From NCBI GenBank assembly GCA_013397075.1, contig VWZS01008147.1, positions 375,657 through 439,656 of the forward strand: a stretch of DNA of 64,000 bases, in the 5' to 3' direction. The position numbers were made by a program, and so were the translations under genes. Positions 24,779 to 33,779 of this stretch are shown piece by piece. This DNA is from Rhabdornis inornatus. Lineage: Eukaryota; Chordata; Aves; Passeriformes; Rhabdornithidae. The notes beneath the pieces are model-generated. The model had not been told where the DNA came from. It saw only the letters and a program-made list of their open reading frames with translations, and ran no database searches. The first letter of the stretch is position 1. Every line of letters starts with the position of its first letter.

Positions 24779-25909
24779 ACCATGCCAGAAGTTGGGTTCT
24801 TCTCAACAGAAATCCTCAGCATTTTCATTGTTTTAATTAACTAACTTCCCCTAAGGGGGAAAAAAACCCACTAAGGATTAATAACAAATGTCATAATTAG
24901 TACCTCACTAATTGCATTCATTTATTTAGAAATGCTATGCCACACCTTCCAAGAATTTTTTTTTTTTTTTTCATTTTTTAGTATTTAGAAAAATACTACA
25001 AAATTTATTTTCACTGGATTTAGGAATTTTACAGAGTGGCAAAACAAATTATTTGGTATTACTTTCTCTCATCATTTAAGACCCAAATTTCTAACCATGG
25101 TTGTTGCCATCAATTTCCCTACTTTTCCTTAAAATTTAGATATTGCAATTGCATGTTTTACACTATGGTTACAGTTCACATTTAGGACAAAGGTGGCTTA
25201 GCACTGGACCACTATAAAAGTACAAAATAATCTTCAATGTAAAGCAGTTTCATATGTCTCCATGTCTTTTAGCATGGAGTTTCCAGAAATGCTAATAAAA
25301 TTAAGTATATTCATCTGATAATAATGTAATACTATTTATGGGAAAAAGTGGACCAACCTCAAATTAAAAAAGAATATATCAAAATTCTGAAAAGCATTGA
25401 TTCTATTCATCTTATTCATCTATGTACAAATAAGGAAGAAAAATATTATCTAATATTTAAAATTAACAAATTTTATTTATGCCATCTCAAACTGAATGCA
25501 TTTAGGGTAAGGGAAGGGGAGGTATGTTCCAAGGAAAAATACAAGTATCAAAAAAGTTGATTCAACCCCCCTCCCTCATGCTCTTATTGTGACACCATGC
25601 AACAGGAAAAGCTTACCAGGAAAAATTGTAACAATCTTCTTTTTAGAGATTTTTGGCTTTGCAATTACTGTCTGTTTTTTCATAACAAAATATAATTCTT
25701 CTGTTAAGTTTCTAGAAACAGTATTGAATTCCCTATCACGCATCCAAAAATTCTAGTTCTGTAAAAATCATTCTGAACAAGCAAGGTCTGCAAGATCTCA
25801 GCTGTGACTTTCCAGAGATGTTCTCTTCACATTGTAAAAAAATTACTGAATTTTCACTTGGTCTCAAAACTCTCCAATATATCCTCTTTAAAACAAATAG
25901 ATTATCTGA

Positions 25910-25941
25910 TATTTTAATAATATGTTATTTTAATAATATGT
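25910..25941 (+). repeat. 16-bp tandem duplication
   Basis: TATTTTAATAATATGT is present twice, head to tail and without a mismatch. This suggests a recent slippage duplication. Confidence 0.85.
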
Positions 25942-27359
25942 GAGCCCTTTCAAATAAAATGCACTCTAGATTCTGATGCATATATGTAAACATAAAAAAA
26001 TTATTTTAGAGGGGAGTAAAATACCCATAGAGCATTTAAGTACTCACTGTATATGTTTGCACTCTGTGAACAAACACTACCCTCCCCATTAATCCATTAG
26101 CATGAGGAGGGTTAAATTTTATTACTTACAAGCAACAATCACAGGATTGATTTCTTTAAAGCTTAGGCAAATGAAAAAATACAAATGTGGAATTCTGTTA
26201 TTTAAAACAACCTAATCCCAGGAGTTAAATCTCAGCTGGCTGTTATCGATCACCAACATGCCACCTGTGTTCTCCAAGTTGGGAGAATATAAGAGTGTTA
26301 AAGTAGATACAAACAGGAGCAAAATAACTCAATAGGCAATGCTAACAATTGAAAAACTAGCAAGTTAGCAGAGCCTCATGTAGAAATACAGGAATTTCAT
26401 ATGCTATAGGTTGGCATATTTATATTACACTAGTGAGGAAAAAATTCATTTTTTTATTTTCACTCCTGAACCACCAATGTAATTTGGAATTAGATGTGTA
26501 TAATTCAAAAATCTATCGACACAAAACCAGTAAATGACACATAAACACATCACCATTTCTGAGAATCCAAATCTCTTCTACCTATGCAAGGCAGTAAAAT
26601 AATGCACTTGTAAAATAACTCTATCTTGTGCTCACTCATCTTAAATTCCTTCACACGATTTACTACCTCAGTTTAATTTCTTTGCATATTTCCAGGGGAT
26701 TAATTTCAACTACATTTGAGCTTTCTCCCCCTGGTTCTGACTTCCTAAGTTATGAAAGACAACAACTATTAAGTATGTAAAAAGGTAACAATTTTAAAAT
26801 TACAATCCCTGGAAAAAGAAACCACTCTTTAAGCATTAAATTCCCCAAAGAATAGAAATGGGCAAGATGTATTTCAGACATATGACTATTAGTCAACTAT
26901 TGTTGAAGTGATCCAATTATTAAATAGTCAAGAATTATTTATTTTACTTATATAAACTATCCCTCTTTTCTGGGTCTGGAATAAATTAACACATTCACAT
27001 GTTTCTTTGTTTACTATGCCAAGAAGAATGACTAATATTTTTTGATAATAATATTTTGATAAGAAAATGAATGTTCAGTTTAGATTCATAACAGGAGTTT
27101 CTGCATCATTTTTGTGTGCTGAATCAAATTTGAAATGATCAAATTAGAAAGATTGGAACAAGCTGATTTAAAAACAAAACAGCTTTGCTCAAATACAAGA
27201 AGGGTTTTTCTAGGTACTCTATCAATTGAAAGCATACTTGTGCTTTCAAAAATATACTGGTTAAAAGATTTAGACAGGTTTCATATGAAATATATTCAAA
27301 CATCAAAACTAATTTAAAATGATCTAGAGAAACAAGCTGTGGAATGTCCAATCCTTAAA

Positions 27360-28280
27360 AAAAAAAAGTAATTAAATGCTCAGGGCTTAGCCTGCTAAAT
27401 ACAATTAAGGACATTCTGCTCCTTTCTCGTTTTACCAGATAAATGCCCTCCCTTTCACCTCCAGCACTGGCAGCAGACCTGGGAAAACATGGAGCCATCA
27501 ACCTGCATTTGAGAGCCACTTCCAGATGCATCAGTGATGCCTCCATACAGAAACCGCTGTAATCACATTTATCACGTTTAGTTTCCCAGTTTTTCAGCAG
27601 AGGAGCACCTGGAATCCCACAGGCAGAGCCTGGTCCAAGCCTGCCAGGGCATCTCCTCCATCCACAGCCAGAGCAGAGAATTACCCCGTGGGGAAGTGTT
27701 AAAAATGCAACCCTGAAATATCCATCCCTTCAACCTGGGCAACAAAAAGCCAGGTGGAGACTTTCAGCTGCTTGGTTGGGAGGAAAAATAAAAATTAGAA
27801 AATCTGCTTAAACATGTAATTGCCTCTGAACTGCAGGGCCTCCAGTTTGTCCCTGTCCTGTGTCGGGGCAGCTTCAGGAACCAGGTCTGCCTTGTCTATC
27901 ACAGTTGTTTCTGCCTCAGTTACCCGGTCCAGTCAAAACAGGCGCCTTTACAGCTGGAGCAATAAAAGATCTCGAAGGAGATTTCCACCAGCCCTCCCCT
28001 GCCCACCCCGGCAGCGCCTGCTCCTCCCTGACCCCCTCCCACCCTCAACACCTCCAGAGAAACCAGCCAAGCCTTTGCTCCACAGAGCAAGCTCCTCAAG
28101 GTCTCTCCATCCTTTCCTGTCGCCCTTTCGCTGTCCCCTCCCTGTGCCTGGAGAGCAGCCTGCGCCTCCCTCATGTGTGGGGAGCTCGCTGAGGGGGCTT
28201 CAGCTCCTTCTGCCCCTCGGCTTTGGGCCCAGGGCAAGGCGGCAGCACCGAGCCCTGCACTCCCAGCAGCGACAACACGG
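27360..28280. other. Transition into GC-richer block, no gene seen
   Basis: GC content climbs across this stretch, and from about 27960 the plus strand is rich in C and poor in G runs. The 180-codon plus-strand frame at 27820-28362 is made of proline, serine and arginine and ends in the A-rich tract as a lysine/threonine run. It has no domain, and an overlapping minus-strand frame of similar length exists, so neither is credible as protein. Confidence 0.5.
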
Positions 28281-28282
28281 TC

Positions 28283-28530
28283 TAAAACACCAAAACACCA
28301 CCACCAGGAAAAGAAAAAAAACAGAAACAAAACCAAAAACCAACAACACACCAAAAAGGTGAAAAGGAAGGGAAAAAAAAAAAGAGAAACAACCCCAAGG
28401 AGCTTCTGACTGCTCTGTCCCAGGACCGCGCGGGAGTGTCAGAGAAAGAGGGATCTGTTCCCCCTTGCTCTGGCGCGAAGTTTCAGCAAACAAAATAACA
28501 AAACAAACCAAAACAAAAATCCATAAAAAT
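28283..28530 (+). repeat. A-rich, T-poor low-complexity tract
   Basis: From about 28283 to 28397 the plus strand is A, C and G with a single T after the first few bases. A second A/C-rich burst of the AACAAAAC type follows at 28488-28530. The strand bias is extreme compared with the rest of the window. It borders the MEF2/TEAD module directly. Confidence 0.7.
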
Positions 28531-28712
28531 CGTGAAGAAAGTCCCCAAAGCTCGTCCTCTGCAGAGTGCGGGGTGTGCTTTGATGGTTTCAGTCTGCTGA
28601 GGGGGTTTGCTTTGGGGTTCCTGGCTGGAGCGCAGCGGGGCGCAGGGCAGGGGCGGATCGGGAGGGAGCAGTTCCCAGGAGGGTTTCAGGAGTTACTGCA
28701 CGTTTATTTCAC

Positions 28713-28728
28713 CAGATGCTATTTTTAA
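28713..28728 (+). promoter_or_regulatory. E-box abutting MEF2 site 1
   Basis: CAGATG is followed without a gap by CTATTTTTAA, a perfect MEF2 consensus. Direct abutment would place bHLH and MEF2 proteins in contact, which fits their known cooperation in muscle and neural gene control. Confidence 0.55.
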
Positions 28729-28739
28729 CCGCGCTGTTA

Positions 28740-28749
28740 CTATTTTTAG
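28740..28749 (+). promoter_or_regulatory. MEF2 site 2
   Basis: CTATTTTTAG is a perfect MEF2 consensus. Its start is exactly 21 bp from the start of site 1 and in the same orientation, so both sites face the same side of the helix (two turns). Confidence 0.6.
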
Positions 28750-28782
28750 CCGTGTCAGTGTTTTCCATTTGCTGAACTCTGT

Positions 28783-28834
28783 CCCCAAGCCGGCCCCGCT
28801 CCCCCCGGTCCGCCCCGGGTGCCCCCGCTCCCCC
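28783..28834 (-). promoter_or_regulatory. G-quadruplex / i-motif capable C-rich tract
   Basis: Six C runs of four to six bases lie within 52 bp, with loops of at most seven bases. The minus strand is therefore a strong G4 candidate and the plus strand an i-motif candidate. It lies between the MEF2 pair and the TEAD pair. Confidence 0.65.
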
Positions 28835-28991
28835 TCAGCGCTTCCATCTCGTTTCAGGCAGCGCTTTTGGATCTCTTCAAACAGCACCAGAGGAGCCCGT
28901 TCGTTCCCTCCCCCGCCCTGCGATACTGATCTATGTATCTCTGTCTATAGAAGCAGTGCAAAGTCCACGGGCAAAGCTCCTGCTCTAACTT

Positions 28992-29014
28992 CATTCCTCT
29001 CCAAACACATTCCT
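28992..29014 (+). promoter_or_regulatory. Paired MCAT/TEAD sites
   Basis: CATTCCT occurs at 28992-28998 and 29008-29014, same strand, 16 bp apart. CATTCC is the MCAT core bound by TEAD factors in muscle promoters. Confidence 0.5.
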
Positions 29015-29020
29015 GCCAAC

Positions 29021-29074
29021 GGGGAGGGGAAGAAAAAGAGAAAAAAAAAAAAGAAAAAGAAAAAAGAAAAAAAG
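29021..29074 (+). repeat. Polypurine tract
   Basis: Fifty-four bases of only A and G, beginning GGGGAGGGG and then mostly A runs. Homopurine tracts can form triplex DNA and exclude nucleosomes. It directly follows the TEAD pair. Confidence 0.9.
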
Positions 29075-29140
29075 CAAACAAACGCCACTGTTGCTAAGTT
29101 TTGCACTTTATACCCTTTTATATTTACAATCCTCTCTCGG

Positions 29141-29159
29141 CTAAAAATAGCAACACATG
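29141..29159 (-). promoter_or_regulatory. MEF2 site 3 with nearby E-box
   Basis: CTAAAAATAG on the plus strand reads CTATTTTTAG on the minus strand, identical to site 2 but inverted. An E-box CACATG lies four bases to the right (29154-29159). Confidence 0.5.
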
Positions 29160-29423
29160 ATCCATTTATAACTGGCCGGACATGCCCCGCAGCCGCCGGC
29201 GGGGCCCTGGCTGATGAAAGGAGCTCTCTGCGTTCCTTCTACCTGAGCTCATCTCCCGCTTAAAGGGCTCAGACAGCTCTGCTTCCACAAAGCGCACATT
29301 GAAATGACTGCTGCTTCCCGGGGAGAGCGGCACAAGTGACGGGAAAAATAACAAGAGTAAGAAAAAAAACACTACAGTGAGCCAGCCTGGATGCTCCATG
29401 CCGTCCTGGCCCCCGTGCCCCAC

Positions 29424-29443
29424 TGCCCAGTGCTGCCCAGTGC
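29424..29443 (+). repeat. 10-bp tandem duplication
   Basis: TGCCCAGTGC is present twice in tandem with no mismatch. Confidence 0.75.
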
Positions 29444-29649
29444 TCAGGGAAGGGGCAGGGGGTGAAGCAGAGGTGGTCGGGGGTCCCAGCAGGACCTCAC
29501 CCCGCAGGCAGCACGGGGGGGCTCCAGAGGCAGCTCCAGCTTGGCTCCATGTGTGATCAACACATGAACTCGCGCCAGAGCGGTGTTGGGAGCAACTGCA
29601 GACCCTGACCCAGGGGCAAGTTCAAAGGTTCTTCTATAAATCACCTAAG

Positions 29650-29745
29650 AGATGGAAATTACTCTAGACATGGCTTTAGAGGTGGTTCTAGAAATTATGC
29701 TGGAAACAGCTCCTGGATTGACTCCAGACAAGTCTAGATGTTATT
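29650..29745 (+). repeat. Degenerate 12-bp minisatellite
   Basis: Successive 12-mers in exact register are CTCTAGACATGG (29662), CTTTAGAGGTGG (29674), TTCTAGAAATTA (29686), TGCTGGAAACAG (29698), CTCCTGGATTGA (29710) and CTCCAGACAAGT (29722). The consensus is close to YTCTAGANATGG. A further related unit precedes 29662 at 29650, and the phase drifts by one base after 29733. Three TCTAGA-type cores are kept. The array is old and has diverged. No coding function is suggested. Confidence 0.6.
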
Positions 29746-29859
29746 CTCAGGTTTAGGTGAGGAGAGGGGTTGGATAGCAATGGTGGAGTCACTTCTAGAA
29801 GTTGGTCGAGAAGTAGGACCACAACTGGCAAAGGCATAAACACTCAATGTTATCTGCAG

Positions 29860-32800
29860 TAATTATTCATCCAGGAGATTTTAACAATGTGGGATTTATT
29901 CCTTCACTAATACCTTCTGAATGTATTGTCAGAAATTCCCATTAGCATGTGCAGGGCTCAGAAGCTGCACGTGCAGCAGCTGGAGCTGCGTGACTGAACA
30001 GAGTCCTAAGGGCACAGCCCAGTGCCCAGCTCAGTGAAAGCCACTCCTTACCACGAGAAAATACAGGCGCCACACCAATGTCACCTCCCATCTCACATGG
30101 ATATGCATGTGTGTTTTAAAATTTCTTCTCTTTGGAAGCGCAGGTTTCCTCATTTTATTCTCATTGCTATAACAAAGAATCACAGCTCAGGATGATAGCA
30201 GCTCACACATCACTGAACAGTGGCAACAAACACCATGCCACACACAACAGTATTTTAAAGAAATTTATCACAAATGTGCAGATCCCAGCCACTTAAAATA
30301 AGGGGTCGAACCCTCCCAAAGTTTTGAGACTTTAAAGGAAAAATACACCTTCCAGTTATGAGCCTTTTGGGAACACTTGAAACGTTTCTCAGAACTCTTA
30401 AGAGCTAGAAAACGTGGCTTGTTTGGACTGACAGCAGAAGTTCAGTGCCAGTGCTCCATGGATTGTAGCTGAGGGAAAAAAAGCAATAGCCATGGTGAGA
30501 CCCAGAGAAAAAAATGATTGTAACAGTTGGCAACATCATTACCAACATTTATTCCTCCTAATAGGCCCATTTCAGTTGCTTTCCTGATACTCTTCTTGAT
30601 TGGCTTTTCAGTGGGAAGTCACATCACCTCCTGTCCTGCCTGCACAGGAGTTTTCAGACTGTATTTTCCCTTCAACCACGTATGCACTCATATGCTTTGT
30701 TTATACAGGAACAAAAACTGTCCATGTGTACCACTGCCTGTCCAAAATTTTACATATCACCAAACCAGACATGCAGCAGGCTGGTCAGAATTCTTGGAGC
30801 TGTGCTCTTTGTATGCATTGTATATTTTTTTATTATAATATACAGATTTTTGCCAATTTCCATGTGCTTTTAGATGCCTGCTACAGGCAGGGGTTCAGGC
30901 TAACCAACTCCCATGATGTGACATTAGCAATCAAGTGCCATTTGCAGGCTGCTTTCAGAAAGGCTAGAAGCAAAAATCACTGAAAACCATGATCCTGAAA
31001 GTCATTAATAGGAGAATACAGCAGTGGTTTTGCAAATGCTTTTCTGGGAGCAGATGCTTTAAGCAGGGAAACAGAAACTTTGCTGCCACATTGCTATCAG
31101 TGTTGCAACTCTGTGCTTGCAAGAAATCCCGATGATCCTCCCTTTTAGCCATCACCAAGCTGTTGCAGAATGACAGCCAAATATGCATGTGGAGGCACAG
31201 GAAGATGGAAGCATCCCTGACAAACTTGCTATGGCTGCTTTGCAAAATAGTTTTCCAAGCAAGACAGAGTTCAGCCCAGAGGCTGGGGGTACTTTCCCAT
31301 CAGGCAGACAGTGCAAATCTCCCCAAAAGACCTGAATTAGACATGGAAGTGCTATGCCCTAGGTTTCAAAAGCAGAAGCAAGACAGAGACAAAAAATGTA
31401 CAATTTCACCCAAGCTATGGATAAATGCCTGCACAGTAATGTTATAGAAATTGATATTATTATTAAAACAAAGTATAGGTCAAAAAACTTTTTTCCCCCC
31501 AAATAATAACCCATTGCAGATGTCAAAACTGTAGCCAGAGGACAGTGGCAGCTGTAGCCCAAGCTGTGCAGGCACAGCCCCAACCTCATACCCACAACAT
31601 TGCTTGGGAGAGGCTTCTCTCATGCAACCAGAGTGCTCAGCCCTTCACTCTGCTCCTTCCCATTGTCACCCTCTTCCCTTTTTCACCTGAAACCCACTCT
31701 CAGTCCTTGCAGCTTTGGCCCCCTCTTCTGTCAGCAAAACCAAACTCTCTGGTCATGTTCTCCTTGAAGCTTTGCCAAATAATGGCACTTCCTTTTTTCC
31801 CCTCACGTTCTGGTTTTGCATTTTTTGATTTTCTTTTCCCCTTTCTTTCTTTTCCCTCCTGCTTTTTGGAAGGGGATGGTAGAGGTGTAAACAGAACAAA
31901 GGGACAATGCAAGGTGTCCCTGCAATACCGTAATGCAGGGTGTGATGTACCTAAAAAAAGAGTATTTCACACGCTGCCCCTGTGTTCTGGTCCAAAATAC
32001 CTAAGGAGCCTGCTGCATGTCTCACCTGGAGAGGGGTGTACCTTTAGTACACCTTCCTCCAGCCTGCAGCAGGAGGGAACTGTCACGGGGACTGAATTCA
32101 TTGACCAGCCCTTCACAGCACTGCTCTGGAGTGATAAAACTCCCAGCAAAAGAAAAGCCATCCTTCTTCCTTTGTGCCAATCAAAACCAGCCCAAGGTCA
32201 CCTAAGGGGAGCTGTGTGAAACTCCCCATGAGCAGCAGAGAGAAGCACTTGGGTCAAAGGCTTTAGAACTTCCTTGTTTAAGTGGCCAAAAAAAGCCCTG
32301 GGCCACTGAATTTCTGACCACCGACCTTTGTATTTGTTTATTTTAAAGATGTGTCACTATTTTTCTCATAAGTCAAACAATTGAATGATTTCTAAATTCT
32401 CTTCCCTCTGACCTCTTCCTTTTTTCCTGTTATATTCTAGAAATATTCATTGAAGACTAAAATATAGGGAGTGGGTATGGCCCAAATGTTGCAATTCCTC
32501 ATTCCACAGATTGCTATCACTATTGCAATTGCTATTCCCCCTGGATCCAGAAAAACCCACACAAAAGGACATTACAGAACACACGTTTGAATAGTATATG
32601 CTAGGAATATGAAATAAAGACTTTGAAGTACCTTTACAAAAATACTCCTTAATAATTGGGAGGAAAGGGCATTACTTTTGCACAGGGAGAGTTGCAAGTG
32701 ATGCCTTCTGCTCTGAGCAATGCCTCAGATGTTCATTTTGTGGATACAGGTAATTATTAGGTGCTGTGATTGCATTACCCCCATGGAATCATTCCCCCAG

Positions 32801-33759
32801 GCTGAATTTGCTTCTCCAGACACAGCAGCATCACTTGGCAATTCTGCTTTTGAACAAAGCTGACTTGACCTACTTTGATCAGACGTGTTGGGAGACAAGA
32901 GGTGGAGGGAGAGCTCAAGAGAAAGGAATTCTGAGGATGGAGGAAATCACACAGACAGCTTTGTCAGACTGCTGAGAGAGATGTTGCAGTTCTAGGAGCC
33001 ACTGGGGCTTCATTACTCACAAGTTGAGGAGTGAGTGCAACCAGGGCTCCCTCCAGCAGCTGCCTCAAGGAAAGCTGCAATTCTGCTGGCAAAGACATGG
33101 TCCAGGGAGTCCAGAGCCTATAGGCTCCTTGCACAACCATAACAATGTATGTTTAGGATGTGTAACACCTCTAGCAGACCACAGTTGTTTTGTACTGCCA
33201 TAGTTTTGTCCAGTTTATACCATATACCAATAACGTGCTGGTTAAATCCACAGCCTACCAGACAGTTCCCTCAGTACCAAAGGGGAGTGGGTACTATGCC
33301 TAAATCCTAAATTCTCTGTTAAGGTAATGAGTCACACCAGAGAAGGTTCTGCTCCTTTAAAGGCCTTGGAAGCTGCAGAGCAGTTGATAAAGCTGTGCAC
33401 TGGGCTCTGCTGGCACCAAGCACCCCAAACTCCAGATCAGCGTCCTGCAGGACCTGGCCCATGGCTGACCTGTCTGAAGAAAGCTCCTCTGTTTAGGTTT
33501 CCTTCCCCCATCACTTCCAACCAAACTGGTCCTGAAAGCACCTTTCTTACCACAGAGCAATTAAAGGGGAAACTCCAAACCAGCACCCTTTCCTTCACTC
33601 TGGTATTAATTTAAATAGTCTCACAGATTTGTGTGGGCACTCAAAATCCCACCAAAATAATTTACATGCTCTTACCAGGCTAAATGTGGTGAAGGATCAA
33701 GCCCCAGCACATGACACTGTCCCATGGGACAGACACCATCAAGCCTAGGAAGTGTCACA
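29860..33759. other. Spacer, no gene seen
   Basis: Unique sequence without domains. The plus-strand frame at 31545-32219 (224 codons) is long for the window, but its product is a mixture of P, S, L and F with no motif, and the corresponding minus strand is also partly open. At about 30303-30316 a sequence resembling a tRNA T-arm was checked and rejected. Confidence 0.55.
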
Positions 33760-33773
33760 GCACTTGAGGGCGC
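33760..33773 (+). promoter_or_regulatory. CTCF-like core motif
   Basis: GCACTTGAGGGCGC differs by two bases from the 14-base CTCF core CCASYAGRKGGCRS and by one base from the frequent genomic variant CACTAGAGGGCGC. It is followed by TGCTGC. CTCF sites of this sort mark insulators and loop anchors; the motif orientation is on the plus strand. Confidence 0.45.
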
Positions 33774-33779
33774 TGCTGC

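Larger units (their letters stand above)
24700..27360. other. Very AT-rich spacer
   Basis: This is the most AT-rich stretch of the window, with many A and T runs, few CpG and only short lysine/isoleucine/leucine-rich chance frames. It holds an almost pure A/T patch with a 16-bp palindrome (24735-24750) and a 16-bp direct duplication (25910-25941). Sequence of this type may act as a matrix attachment or easily melted region, but nothing here proves that. Confidence 0.6.
28590..29290. promoter_or_regulatory. Muscle-type regulatory module (MEF2, TEAD, E-box)
   Basis: In a GC-rich, CpG-containing setting there are three perfect MEF2 consensus sites (YTAWWWWTAR) at 28719-28728, 28740-28749 and 29141-29150. 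Two MCAT/TEAD cores CATTCCT lie at 28992-28998 and 29008-29014. E-boxes sit beside MEF2 sites at 28713-28718 (CAGATG) and 29154-29159 (CACATG). TATA-like stretches (TTTATA near 29107 and TTTATAA near 29164) sit around the third MEF2 site. MEF2 plus E-box plus MCAT is the classical composition of skeletal and cardiac muscle promoters and enhancers, and is also used in neurons and neural crest. GC-rich sequence makes chance MEF2 matches unlikely. Several MEF2-responsive genes have such clusters at an internal promoter; which gene this serves cannot be read from the window. Confidence 0.6.

Noticed and set aside
27820..28362. 180-codon plus-strand open frame
   Set aside because: Composition follows the local C-rich and A-rich DNA (P/S/R then K/T runs), there is no domain, and a minus-strand frame is open over the same bases.
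29178..29187. p53 half-site GGACATGCCC (another, GGACATGTTT, at 48671-48680)
   Set aside because: Each is a lone half-site; perfect half-sites are expected many times in 64 kb by chance.
30300..30318. tRNA T-arm-like GGGTCGAACCC
   Set aside because: The second base of the conserved T-loop motif is wrong, and no acceptor stem, D-arm or A-box lies at the proper distance.
32186..32205. CCCAAGGTCAC resembling an inverted MIR core
   Set aside because: The flanking bases do not continue the MIR match in either direction.
31545..32219. 224-codon plus-strand open frame, the longest without N
   Set aside because: No recognisable family, low-complexity P/S/L/F content, no start context or exon signals, opposite strand also partly open.
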